NCBI GenBank assembly: GCA_002529455.1
Contig: NYMS01000037.1
Coordinates: 1 to 64,000, forward strand
Direction: 5' to 3'
DNA: 64,000 nucleotides
DNA from: Glycomyces fuscus
GTDB lineage: Bacteria; Actinomycetota; Actinomycetes; Streptosporangiales; Streptosporangiaceae
The first letter of the stretch is position 1. Every line of letters begins with the position of its first letter. Below the pieces are notes generated by a model that had not been told where the DNA came from, did no database searches, and saw only the letters and a list, made by a program, of their open reading frames with translations. Shown here piece by piece: positions 52,883 through 61,818 of the stretch. The translations under genes and the position numbers were made by a program.

Positions 52883-53443
52883 TCAGAGGAGCCCGTAGTG
52901 GGCCCGGCCCTCGCGGGAGAGCATGTACGCCGCCATCGTGGCCGCGAAGCCCAGCGGGACGAGCGCCAGGACGTCCCCCGCCAGCACGCTCCACAGCAGG
53001 AGCGCGCCCGCCGCGCCCTGGAAGAGCACGACGCCCCAGAACACGCCGACCGTACGGCGCCGGATCCTGCTCGCCAGGAACGTGGACAGCAGCCCGTACA
53101 CGCCCGTGACCGCCGCCATGACGACCATCATGGCGCGCACCGCCTCGACGCCGGCGGCGAGCTCCAGGCCCTCCTCCGCGGCGAGGTCGGCCTGCTGGCG
53201 CAGGACGTCCTCCATCACGTCGGCCGGGGCGCTGAGCCCCATGAGGAAGAGGGCGGACAGCGCCAGCCCGCAGGCGCCGCCCACGAACATCAGGGTGCGG
53301 ACGACCGCCACCTTCCTGGGGAGGGGGGCGTCGGGGCGGAGCGCGTCGAAACCGGCCCCGGGGCCGGGAGCCCCGTACGGCGGAACGCCGCCCCCGCCCT
53401 GCGTCCCGTTGGGGTCGTACGGGTCCTGGCCAGAGGAAAACAC
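52883..53443 (-). CDS. four-helix membrane protein
   Basis: A 186-aa protein. The N-terminal 45 residues are Gly/Pro-rich and cytosolic, followed by four hydrophobic helices. A helical acidic loop between the first two (MEDVLRQQADLAAEEGLE) is probably exposed. The start is GTG 53443 with GGAGGA 6 nt upstream, rather than the longer ATG version. No family is recognised. It is convergent with the kinase and divergent from the nucleotidase gene. Confidence 0.6.
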   Translation of the reverse strand: MFSSGQDPYDPNGTQGGGGVPPYGAPGPGAGFDALRPDAPLPRKVAVVRTLMFVGGACGLALSALFLMGLSAPADVMEDVLRQQADLAAEEGLELAAGVEAVRAMMVVMAAVTGVYGLLSTFLASRIRRRTVGVFWGVVLFQGAAGALLLWSVLAGDVLALVPLGFAATMAAYMLSREGRAHYGLL

Positions 53444-53718
53444 GGACGTCCTCCGAGGGATGTCGAGACGGCTTGTCCCACCCATGGTAGGGGGCCGGGA
53501 GGCGGGCGGCGCGGGGCCGGGCGGACCGCGGGAGCCGTTCGGTCACGCGGCGCGATAAGGGCAGGCCGAAAACCGGTATCGGAACCGCAGATTCTGCACA
53601 TCGTAACCGTGCGAACCGTGTGCCCCCGGCTCCGGCACCTCTAGGGTGAACCACTCCGGACCCGTCCCCGCCCCCGGCGGAGCCCCCGTCCCCCGCCTTC
53701 CGAAGGAGTCCCGCAACG

Positions 53719-55860
53719 ATGTCCAGACTCGTGCGCGCCTCGGCCGCGCTGGTGCTGACCGGCGCCCTGGTGGTGCCGTCCGCTCCCGCGGCGAGCGCGT
53801 CCGTTCCCATGAACCCCGGGGACGGCGCCGACTTCACCCTGACGATCCTGCACGCCAACGACCCCGAATCCCAGCTGCTGTCCGCCTCCGGGCAGGAGGG
53901 CTTCGGCGGCGCCGCCCGCTTCACGGCGCTGCTCGACCGGCTGCGCGAGGCCGAGGACGGCGGCGCCGGGGCCGGGGAGGACGAGGCCGGCGAACGCGGC
54001 GTCGTCACGGTCAACGCCGGGGACATGTACCTGCCGGGGCCGGAGTTCGCCGCCTCCCGGGAGGAGGGCGCCCCCTTCTACGACGCCCTCGCCGCCGACC
54101 ACGCGGACTACGACGCGGTCTCCATGGGCAACCACGAGTTCGACTTCGGCCCGGACGTGTACGCGGACTTCCTCGAACAGCTGGGCGGGGACACCGCGGT
54201 GGTCGCCGCCAACGTGGACGTGTCCGCCGAGCCGCGGCTGGCCGCGCTGGCGGACGAGGGCCGGATCGCCCCCAGCACCGTGCTGGAGGTCTCCGGCCAC
54301 GAGGTCGGCGTCGTCGGCGCGCTCTACCCCGCGCTGGACACGATCACCAGCCCGCGCGACGTGGTGGTGGACGACCTCGTCGCCCCCGTCCAGGCCGAGG
54401 TCGACCGGCTGACCGGCGAGGGCGTGGACAAGGTCATCCTCGTGTCGCACCTCCAGGGCATCGCCTACGAGGAGCGCCTGGCCCGTGAGCTGACCGGCGT
54501 CGACGTCATCGTCGCGGGCGGCGGCCACGAGGTGATGGCCGGCCCCGGCGACGCCCTGGTGCCCGGGGACGAGGTCACGGCGCACCCGGAGACCGGCGCG
54601 CCCCTGACCTACCCGCTCGTCGCCACCAACCCCGAGGGCGTCGGGGTGCCCATCGTCACCGCCGGGTCGAACTACAAGTACGTGGGCCGCCTGGTCGTGA
54701 ACTTCGACGGCGGTGACCTGGTGTCGGTCTCCGACCGCTCGGGGCCGGTCCGGGTCTCCGGCACCGGCGAGGACGCGGTCGAGCCCCACCCCGAGGTGGA
54801 GTCACAGGTCACCGCGCCCGTGTCCGAGTACGTCGCGGGCCTGGCGGAGACGGAGGTCGCCACCAGCGAGGTCGACCTCAACGGCGTCCAGAACCCCGGC
54901 GTGCGCACCCAGGAGACCAACCTGGGCAACCTGGTGGCGGACGCGCTGCTGGACACCGGTGTCCGCAACGCGGAGGAGTACGGTGTGCCCGCTCCGCAGG
55001 TCGGCATCCAGAACGGCGGAGGCATCCGCAACGCCTCGGTGATCCCGGCGGGCCCCCTGACCGCGCTGGACACCTACTCGATCGCCCCGTTCGCCAACCA
55101 GGTGGCGGTGGTCCCCGACCTCCCGCGCTCGCAGGTCAAGGAGCTGCTGGAGCGGGGTGTGGCCGCGGCGCCCGCGGCCAGCGGCGCGTTCATGCAGGTC
55201 GCCGGGGTCAACTTCGCCTACGACCCGGAGCGCGCCGCGCAGGTGGTGGACGGGGAGGGCTCCGTGACCACCCCCGGCGAGCGGGTCCGCAGCGCGATCC
55301 TCCACGACGGAACGGTGATCGTCGAGGACGGAGAGGTCGTGGACGGCGACCCGGTCACGGTGGTGACCAACGACTTCTCCGCCCGGGGCGGCGACATGTA
55401 CCCGTTCCGCGGAGCGGACTTCACCGTGGTGGGCGCGACCTACCAGGGCGCGCTGGAGAGGCTGCTCACCGGGACGCTGGGGGGCCGGGTGACCGAGGCC
55501 GCCTACCCCGAGGGCGGTTCCGGCCGCATCGTGGTGGGAGAGCGGGCCACCGTTCCCGGCGGTGACGGCGGTGGAACGCCCACCGACCCGCCGACCGGCG
55601 GACCCACCGACGGCCCCACCGCCCCGGACGGCGTGCCGGGTCCGGACCCGACGGACCCGCAGCCCACGGACGGCCCGGGCGGCGACGGTTCCGGCAGGCC
55701 CGGCGGGAACGCGGACGGCTCCCTGCCGCGGACCGGCGGCGCGCTGCTCGGCCTGGTGGCGGCGGCCGTGGTCGCCGTCGGAGCCGGCGGCGCCGCGCTC
55801 TACCTGGGCCGCAGGCGCGAGGGGGCCGCCGGCGCGGACTCCCCCGGCTCGGACTCCTGA
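53719..55860 (+). CDS. cell-wall-anchored 5'-nucleotidase / cyclic phosphodiesterase
   Basis: A 713-aa exported enzyme. A Sec signal peptide (1-28) is followed by the metallophosphatase domain (LHANDPES, NAGDMY, GNHEFDFG, GGGHEVM) and the C-terminal nucleotidase domain (NLVADALLDT, QNGGGIRN, TNDFSARGGD). A Pro/Gly/Asp-rich stalk then leads to the sortase signal LPRTG (669-673), a membrane helix and RRR. The usual first metal motif DxH reads DPE here, as in a subfamily with Glu. It should release phosphate and nucleosides from extracellular nucleotides at the cell surface. Upstream of the gene, CTAGGGT is a possible -10. Confidence 0.88.
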   Translation: MSRLVRASAALVLTGALVVPSAPAASASVPMNPGDGADFTLTILHANDPESQLLSASGQEGFGGAARFTALLDRLREAEDGGAGAGEDEAGERGVVTVNAGDMYLPGPEFAASREEGAPFYDALAADHADYDAVSMGNHEFDFGPDVYADFLEQLGGDTAVVAANVDVSAEPRLAALADEGRIAPSTVLEVSGHEVGVVGALYPALDTITSPRDVVVDDLVAPVQAEVDRLTGEGVDKVILVSHLQGIAYEERLARELTGVDVIVAGGGHEVMAGPGDALVPGDEVTAHPETGAPLTYPLVATNPEGVGVPIVTAGSNYKYVGRLVVNFDGGDLVSVSDRSGPVRVSGTGEDAVEPHPEVESQVTAPVSEYVAGLAETEVATSEVDLNGVQNPGVRTQETNLGNLVADALLDTGVRNAEEYGVPAPQVGIQNGGGIRNASVIPAGPLTALDTYSIAPFANQVAVVPDLPRSQVKELLERGVAAAPAASGAFMQVAGVNFAYDPERAAQVVDGEGSVTTPGERVRSAILHDGTVIVEDGEVVDGDPVTVVTNDFSARGGDMYPFRGADFTVVGATYQGALERLLTGTLGGRVTEAAYPEGGSGRIVVGERATVPGGDGGGTPTDPPTGGPTDGPTAPDGVPGPDPTDPQPTDGPGGDGSGRPGGNADGSLPRTGGALLGLVAAAVVAVGAGGAALYLGRRREGAAGADSPGSDS

Positions 55861-55960
55861 CACCGGCCCCGGCCACTGGCCGCCGAACCCCTTCCGGAAC
55901 CTCACGGTACCGGCGGCCGGCGGCCTGAGGGGCACCGCGCCCTCGTCCGCGGCCCCGACC

Positions 55961-55984
55961 GGCCCGGCCCCGCGGGGCCGGGCC
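55961..55984 (+). terminator. terminator of the nucleotidase gene
   Basis: A loopless 12+12 palindrome GGCCCGGCCCCG and complement, 100 nt after the stop. Confidence 0.5.
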
Positions 55985-56127
55985 CGGACACGGCCGGACG
56001 GCCTCCCGGCACCGCGCGAGCGGGGTCGGGCGGTCGTCCGGCCGTCGCGTTCCGCGGCCCCGCGTGCCCCTGGTGCCGCACTGCCAGGGCCGGTCCCGGG
56101 CCGGCCCGGTCCCCGCCGGGGCCCGGG

Positions 56128-57138
56128 TCAGGGGCAGCCCGCGATCTCGCGCGCGGCCTCGGCCATGTCGTCGCGCTCCTGCTGGTCCAGTCCGTTGTGG
56201 TCGAACCACACCAGCACGAAGTGGCAGGCGTCCTGGATGTCCGCCGCGGTGTTGTCCTCGTTCTCCAGCATGGCCATCGCGGCGATCATGGCGATTCCGG
56301 CGCTCTCGAAGGCGGCCACCCGCACCAGGTTGGTGTCCATCGAGGAGGTGCACTGGAAGAGGCTGGTCCCGTCCTCGGTGCCGGAGTCGCAGACCTCGTC
56401 GGTGATGTCCTGGCGGGCGTCGATGTCGAAGTCGCGCCGCAGCTCGTCGATCAGCTCCTCCGAGCTGATGAGGTCCTCCGTCGCGGAGGTCGGTTCGCCC
56501 GTCGGCTCCGGCGTGGGCTCGTCGGTGGGCGCGGGCTCCTCGGTGGGGACCGGGTCCCCCGACGGCTCCCGCTCCGTCGGCTCGCCGCTGGGCTCCGGCG
56601 AGGGCCCGGGGTCGTTGGCCGCGGCGACGCGGCCGGTCATCATGCCGCCGAGGGCGATGCCTCCGCCGAGGAAGGACGCGCCCGCCAGCACCGCGATCAC
56701 GGCGAGCACGGCCAGCAGGCCGGTGCCGTAGCGGCCCGGCCGGGACGGGCGGGGCGGCTGGGGAGGCTGCCCGTAGGGGCCCTGCGGCCCTTGGGGTCCC
56801 TGCGGGCCCTGGGGCCCCTGGGGGCCCGGGGATCCTGGGAAAGCCGAAGACCGCTGGGGAGCGGGAGACCCCTGAGGTGCCTGAAATCCCTGCGAAGGCG
56901 GGGACCCCTGGGGAGCTTGGGAGGTGTGTGGCCCCTGACTCTCCTGTGCTGCCTGGGGGTTCGGCGGGGCTCCTGGAGGACCGTGGGGGCTCTGCTGGTT
57001 CTGGGGCACCTGCGGGTTTGGGGGCCCCGAGGGGTTCTGGGGGCTCTGCGGGTTCTGGGCCCCGCGGGGCGGCTGCCCTTCCTGAGGCGTGTACGCCCCC
57101 GGCGGTCTCCAGTGCGGCGACGAGCTGTCGGGGTTCAC
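56128..57138 (-). CDS. Pro/Gln/Gly-repeat membrane protein
   Basis: A 336-aa type II-like membrane protein. The N-terminal 145 residues are cytosolic and repetitive (PQNPQ, PQGSP and four PQG units in a row), followed by one membrane helix (about 150-175). Outside lies a Pro/Glu/Thr stalk and a small folded domain with four cysteines (EVCDSG, FQCTS, DACHF, AGCP). GTG 57138 has GAGGAG 7 nt upstream. No family is recognised for the outer domain. It is divergent from the two-component system, with which it shares a 313-nt AT-rich control region. Confidence 0.65.
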   Translation of the reverse strand: MNPDSSSPHWRPPGAYTPQEGQPPRGAQNPQSPQNPSGPPNPQVPQNQQSPHGPPGAPPNPQAAQESQGPHTSQAPQGSPPSQGFQAPQGSPAPQRSSAFPGSPGPQGPQGPQGPQGPQGPYGQPPQPPRPSRPGRYGTGLLAVLAVIAVLAGASFLGGGIALGGMMTGRVAAANDPGPSPEPSGEPTEREPSGDPVPTEEPAPTDEPTPEPTGEPTSATEDLISSEELIDELRRDFDIDARQDITDEVCDSGTEDGTSLFQCTSSMDTNLVRVAAFESAGIAMIAAMAMLENEDNTAADIQDACHFVLVWFDHNGLDQQERDDMAEAAREIAGCP

Positions 57139-57451
57139 GTACGTTCTCCTCGCTGTCGGGGGTGGTGACGGGCGCGTCGGTCCCACGCTTCGTTGGCCTG
57201 ACGCCGACTCGCCAAAGGTTTTGTGATGGATCGTCCCATTTTCTCAACCACACCTCCCACCGGGGGCACGGTCCGGTCGGCATGGAACCTGACACAAGCT
57301 TCCCATTATCACCATGTAAGAGTAAAGAAACGGCCCAAGATGGCGAATTGAGCCTTTTGCCCGGTATGTGATTAGAGTATTTTCGACCAACCTTGGGACA
57401 TCCGGCGCGCATAATAGGGAAATGCGCGCCCCCGGACCTACGATCGGCAAC
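57139..57451. promoter_or_regulatory. divergent control region
   Basis: This stretch is much richer in A/T than its surroundings. GATAAT on the minus strand (about 57313-57318) is a candidate -10 for the repeat protein. CATAAT (57410-57415) lies before the response regulator. An inverted repeat at the right end is listed separately. Confidence 0.45.
57405..57429. promoter_or_regulatory. operator-like inverted repeat at the response-regulator start
   Basis: GCGCGCAT (57405-57412), a 9-nt AATAGGGAA spacer, ATGCGCGC (57422-57429). It overlaps the CATAAT box and contains an in-frame upstream ATG (57422). Confidence 0.5.
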
Positions 57452-58120
57452 ATGACCTGCGTTTTGCTGGCCGAAGACGATGTCTCGATCTCCGAGCCTC
57501 TCGCGCGCGCGCTCCGACGCGAGGGCTACACGGTGGACGTGACCGTCAACGGCATTGAGACACTCGACCGTGCCCGTGCGGGAGACATAGACCTCATGGT
57601 CCTGGATCTCGGGCTGCCCGAAATGGACGGGCTCGAGGTGGCACGTCGGCTCCGGGCCGAGGGTCACGGGACGCCCATCCTCATCCTGACCGCCCGTGCC
57701 GACGAGGTCGACACCGTCGTCGGCCTCGACGCGGGCGCCGACGACTACGTCACCAAGCCCTTCCGGCTCGCCGAACTCCTGGCGCGCGTGCGCGCCCTGC
57801 TGCGCCGGGGAGGCGCCGAGGTGCCCGTCGTGCACGGCGTGCGCATCGACAACGACTCCCGCCGGGCCTGGCTGGGCGAACGCGAGCTCCAGCTCACCAC
57901 CAAGGAGTTCGACCTGCTGCGCGTGCTCGTCCGCGACGCGGGCAAGGTGGTCACCCGCGAGCAGATCATGCGCGAGGTGTGGGACACCAACTGGTGGGGC
58001 TCGACCAAGACCCTGGACATGCACATCTCCTGGCTGCGCCGCAAACTGGGAGACGACGCCAACCAGCCGTCGTACATCACGACCGTCCGGGGTGTGGGCT
58101 TCCGGTTCGAGCGAGACTGA
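57452..58120 (+). CDS. OmpR-family response regulator
   Basis: A 222-aa response regulator. The receiver domain has acidic Asp9/Asp10, phospho-acceptor Asp52 in LMVLDLGLPEMDG and Lys102 in TKPF. The winged-helix output domain includes LTTKEFDLLRVLVRDAGKVV and TVRGVGFRFE at the C-terminus. ATG 57452 gives the standard N-terminus (MTCVLLAEDD); ATG 57422 in the inverted repeat is the alternative. The kinase gene follows after 63 nt. It may control the divergent repeat protein. Confidence 0.92.
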   Translation: MTCVLLAEDDVSISEPLARALRREGYTVDVTVNGIETLDRARAGDIDLMVLDLGLPEMDGLEVARRLRAEGHGTPILILTARADEVDTVVGLDAGADDYVTKPFRLAELLARVRALLRRGGAEVPVVHGVRIDNDSRRAWLGERELQLTTKEFDLLRVLVRDAGKVVTREQIMREVWDTNWWGSTKTLDMHISWLRRKLGDDANQPSYITTVRGVGFRFERD

Positions 58121-58183
58121 CACGACCTTTCGAGGCGCTCCGCGCCGGTCGGCCGCCTCCGGGTCGGACGGACATGAGGTGAC

Positions 58184-59470
58184 ATGCGCAGGCGGATGGT
58201 TTTCTCCACCCTGGTGGTGACCGTCATCGCCGTCATGCTGCTCGGGCTGCCTCTGGGCGCGCTCACGTACAAGCTGGTGTACGACGAGAGCACCCGCCAG
58301 CTCCAGGGCGAGGCGGAGCTGGTCGGTGCCGAGAGCGACACCATGCTGGAGCTGCACGGCGAACTCAACCTGGGTGAGTTCGACCGCGACCACCCGAACC
58401 GCTTCATCCGGATCACCCCGGCGGGGGAGCCCACCTCGGTGACCGCGGGCGATCCCGCCCTCAATCCCGAGGCGCCCGACTCCCCGAGCATGCTCAAGGC
58501 GACCGCGACCACCGGCCGGGGCACGCTCGTCGAGATGTGGATGAGCGCCGAGTACGTGCAGCAGAGCGTGGTCCGCGCCTGGATGGGGATCGCGTCGCTG
58601 TCCCTGCTGGCCATCGGCGTCGCCGTCGGCCTGTCGATGTTCCAGGCCCGCAGGCTGACCCTGCCCCTGCTCGACCTGGCGGCCACCGCCGAGCGCCTGG
58701 GCTCGGGCGTGACCACGCCGTGGGGCCACCGGTACGGGATACCGGAGGCCGACCGGGTGGCGGAGGTCCTGGACCGCAGCGCCGAGCGCATCGCCGGGCT
58801 GATCGCCACCGAGCGCCACTTCGCGACCGACGCCTCGCACCAGCTGCGCACCCCGCTGACCGCGCTGACGATGCGCCTGGAGGAGATCCTCGCCGAGGCG
58901 GACAACCCCGAGGTGGTCCGCGAGGAGGGCGAGGCGGCCCTGGCCCAGACGGAGCGCCTGGTGGAGACCGTGGAGAGCCTGCTGGGACGGGCGCGCAAGA
59001 GCCAGAACCCCGAGGTGGAGGCGGTGGAGCTCGACCCGGTCCTGCACCACATCCAGGAGGAGTGGCAGCCGGTCTTCCAGTCCGCGCGGCGCAGACTGCT
59101 GGTCACCGGCGACGCCGGGCTGACCGCGATGACCGTCTCCACCGACCTGGCGCAGATCATCGCGACGCTGGTGGAGAACGCCTACAAGCACGGCGCGGGA
59201 ACGGTCACCATCCGGCGGCTGGACACCGGGCAGTCGGTGCGCATCGAGGTGAGCGACGAGGGCGACGGGGTGCCCGAGCACCTGTCGAACCGGATCTTCG
59301 AGCGCGAGGTGAGCGGAGGGGGCGGGACCGGGCTGGGGCTGGCCCTGGCCCGGCACATCGCCGAGTCCGAGGGCGCCCGTATCGAGCTGGTGCAGACCAA
59401 GCCGCCGGTCTTCGCGCTCTTCCTGCCCGCGGGCGCGGGGGGCCTGTCGAAGATGACGGGACCGGTGTGA
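58184..59470 (+). CDS. sensor histidine kinase
   Basis: A 428-aa kinase. Two membrane helices (about 6-28 and 132-154) enclose a 100-residue extracellular sensor region of no known fold. HAMP follows, then the H-box TDASHQLRTPLTAL with His219. The ATPase has the N-box LVENAYKHG, DEGDGVP (G1) and a Gly-rich G2 box. The HATPase end is normal. It pairs with the preceding response regulator. The signal is unknown; the short extracellular domain and nearby cell-surface genes suggest envelope sensing. Confidence 0.92.
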   Translation: MRRRMVFSTLVVTVIAVMLLGLPLGALTYKLVYDESTRQLQGEAELVGAESDTMLELHGELNLGEFDRDHPNRFIRITPAGEPTSVTAGDPALNPEAPDSPSMLKATATTGRGTLVEMWMSAEYVQQSVVRAWMGIASLSLLAIGVAVGLSMFQARRLTLPLLDLAATAERLGSGVTTPWGHRYGIPEADRVAEVLDRSAERIAGLIATERHFATDASHQLRTPLTALTMRLEEILAEADNPEVVREEGEAALAQTERLVETVESLLGRARKSQNPEVEAVELDPVLHHIQEEWQPVFQSARRRLLVTGDAGLTAMTVSTDLAQIIATLVENAYKHGAGTVTIRRLDTGQSVRIEVSDEGDGVPEHLSNRIFEREVSGGGGTGLGLALARHIAESEGARIELVQTKPPVFALFLPAGAGGLSKMTGPV

Positions 59471-59521
59471 GGGCACCCGCCCCGGCGCTGTGAGCGCGCC
59501 CGCCCCGGAGGCGGGGAGCCG

Positions 59522-59549
59522 GGCACCCCCTGGGAGCGCAGGGGGTGCC
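59522..59549. terminator. bidirectional terminator
   Basis: 11-bp stem GGCACCCCCTG with its complement and a 6-nt GGAGCG loop, between the convergent kinase and glycosyltransferase genes. Confidence 0.65.
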
Positions 59550-59566
59550 GCGAGGTCCTTCCGGGC

Positions 59567-61780
59567 TCAGGCGCCCGCGGCGGCGGCGGAGTGCTCCGTC
59601 CGGGGCGTCCTGCCGCGGACGACCAGGTCGCTCCACAGCGACCGCACCCGGGACAGGCTGTAGGCCGTGGTGACCTCCTCGTGGGCGCGCGCGGCCTCGG
59701 CGGAGAACCGGCCCTCGCTGACGGTCGCGTGGATGGCCTCGGCCATCGCCACGGCGTCGTCGTGGATCCAGTGCGGGTCGTAGATGGTGTCCGCGCCCGG
59801 CCACGGCAGCAGCGCGGGCACGCCTCCCGAGGCGGCGCACTCGGCGGGTGCCAGGTGGAAGGACTCGTCGTCGCTGGTGGAGAGCATGAACCCCACGCGC
59901 CGCAGCCAGGTGGCCACGTCCGGTCCGAAGGGGTCGAACACCACGCCGGAGGCGAGGTTCTCGTCGCGCTGGATCCGCCGGTAGACGCGCTCGAAGTAGG
60001 CGCGCTCCTCCGGCCGGTTCCAGATCCACCAGTAGTCCCACGGCTGCTTGGTCTTGACCGACAGCGTGTACCGCGGGTCCATGCGCCGCAGCTCGGCGAG
60101 GACGTCCAGGCCCCGGTCCAACCGCTTGCGCGAGGGCGCGATGCCGACCATGCCCAGGGAGTACTCGGCCCCGGGGAGCTTGGGCCGGGCGAGCTGGCCG
60201 TCGTCCACCCAGTTGGGGACCACGACCACCTTCCCGGCGGGCCACCCGGTCAGCTCGCGGGTCAGGTCCGCGTAGTGGGGGCTCACGCACACCACCGCGT
60301 CGACCTTGTCGATGTCCAGCTTGCGGGGCCACTCCGCGTAGAGCTCGAAGCGGTGCAGCCGCACGATGAGACGCTGGTCGGGGCGCTTCCACTTGGAGTA
60401 GAACAGCGCGTTGGGCCCGCACCACTCGCAGATCACCACGTCGGCCCAGGCGGCCAGCTCCCGGGAGCGGTACTGGTCGTGGGTGCTCAGCCCCTCCCAC
60501 TCGTCCATGCGCACGTCGAGGCCGGGCAGGGAGTCGAGGTACTCGGCCAGGCGGGTGAAGAACTTCATGTCGTGCCCGGCGATGACCACCTTGAGCGGCC
60601 GTTCGGGGTCGGCGCCCTCGGGGGCGGGCGGCAGGGCCTCGGCGAGGTAGCCGCGCAGCCGCTCGGCGGCCCGCTCCAGGGTGTGGTCGGCCGCGGCCTC
60701 GCGGCAGCGCGCGGCGGCGTCGGCGTAGACCGCGCGGTCGCCGTGGGCGCGGGCCACCGCGTCGGCGACCGAGGCGACGTCGGTCCCGGCGAACAGCGGG
60801 TAGTCGGCGCCCAGCATGGCCTCGTGCATGGGCGTGCGGTTGAGCACCACCGGCAGGCCGAGCGCGCCCAGTTCCAGCACCTTGGTGGACAGCTCCAGGC
60901 TGGAGTCCATGGACGGGTCGCGCCAGGACAGCCCGAAGCCGCACTCGGCGGCCTGGCGGAGCGCCTCGGCGCGCGACATGCCGCCGCGCCAGTCCACGTT
61001 CGGGGTGCCCTCCAGGGCCCTGCGCATGTTCCTGGCCCAGTCGGCGGGTTCGGCGTGGATCTTGTCGCCGATCATCACCAGTTCGGCGTCCACCCCGCGC
61101 CGCGCCAGCTCGGCGGGCAGCTCGGTCATCTCCAGGGTGTTCCAGCGGGGCGCGAACTTGCCGGTGTAGGCCAGGCGGGCGCGGGCGTGCGTCCCGCCGT
61201 CGGCGCGCACGTCCTCGGGTACGACCACCACGGGCGGGAACAGGACCGACCGGCCGCAGGTGGCGGGCACCGTCGACTCCAGGAAGGCGCGCAGCTCCTC
61301 GGTCTGGCAGAGCAGGAACCGGGAGGCCAGCGCGATCTCGGTGAGCTCGGCGGCGGCGGTGGCGGACAGCTCCCCCACGCTGTGCGGGAAGTCGGTCAGG
61401 TAGGTCCACAGGCGGCCCGCCAGCGCCTCCTCCTGTGCGGCCAGCCCGGCCAGGCGGCGCCCGCGCACGACGACGAGGTCGAAGGGCCTGCGCTCGTGGT
61501 GCCTGGTCATCAGGGTGACGGCCTGCTCCGGGGTGAGCCCCTTCGGCCCCAGGTCGGGCAGCGCCTTGTCCTCGTAGGGCCGCAGCAGCCGGACCCCGGG
61601 CACCCTGGTGAGGGGCTCGGTGAGCCGGTCGGTGCGCACGGGCGCCTTCAGCAGCAGGGTCACCTCGCATCCGGCGGCGGCCAGGGCCTGCGCCATCGAC
61701 TGCGCCCAGACCGCGGAACCGTCGATGATGTTGAGGTCCACGTCCCCGTACAGGAGTGCGCGCGGAGGCGGTGTGCTCAC
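59567..61780 (-). CDS. double-domain glycosyltransferase (GT4-like)
   Basis: A 737-aa protein made of two GT-B-like units. The first (about 1-395) begins RALLYGDVDLNIIDGSAVW and has the nucleotide-sugar region ELSTKVLELGALGLPVVLN. The second (about 405-737) includes VVIAGHDMKFFTRLAEYLD and the late DDESFHLAPAECAASGGVP, with the ExxxxxxxE-like Glu pair. Each half resembles family 4 glycosyltransferases. GTG 61780 has AAGGG 6 nt upstream; ATG 61822 overlaps the previous stop (ATGA) and is possible. It probably adds sugars to a cell-surface polymer, as last gene of the operon. Confidence 0.75.
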   Translation of the reverse strand: MSTPPPRALLYGDVDLNIIDGSAVWAQSMAQALAAAGCEVTLLLKAPVRTDRLTEPLTRVPGVRLLRPYEDKALPDLGPKGLTPEQAVTLMTRHHERRPFDLVVVRGRRLAGLAAQEEALAGRLWTYLTDFPHSVGELSATAAAELTEIALASRFLLCQTEELRAFLESTVPATCGRSVLFPPVVVVPEDVRADGGTHARARLAYTGKFAPRWNTLEMTELPAELARRGVDAELVMIGDKIHAEPADWARNMRRALEGTPNVDWRGGMSRAEALRQAAECGFGLSWRDPSMDSSLELSTKVLELGALGLPVVLNRTPMHEAMLGADYPLFAGTDVASVADAVARAHGDRAVYADAAARCREAAADHTLERAAERLRGYLAEALPPAPEGADPERPLKVVIAGHDMKFFTRLAEYLDSLPGLDVRMDEWEGLSTHDQYRSRELAAWADVVICEWCGPNALFYSKWKRPDQRLIVRLHRFELYAEWPRKLDIDKVDAVVCVSPHYADLTRELTGWPAGKVVVVPNWVDDGQLARPKLPGAEYSLGMVGIAPSRKRLDRGLDVLAELRRMDPRYTLSVKTKQPWDYWWIWNRPEERAYFERVYRRIQRDENLASGVVFDPFGPDVATWLRRVGFMLSTSDDESFHLAPAECAASGGVPALLPWPGADTIYDPHWIHDDAVAMAEAIHATVSEGRFSAEAARAHEEVTTAYSLSRVRSLWSDLVVRGRTPRTEHSAAAAGA

Positions 61781-61818
61781 GTTCTTCCCTTCGGATGCTT
61801 TCTCGTTGCCCGTACGGC

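Noticed and set aside
55466-59476. 1336-codon minus frame spanning the nucleotidase, intergenic DNA and the two-component genes
   Set aside because: It crosses three well-supported plus-strand genes. Only the 56128-57138 gene on that strand is supported, and it is in another frame.
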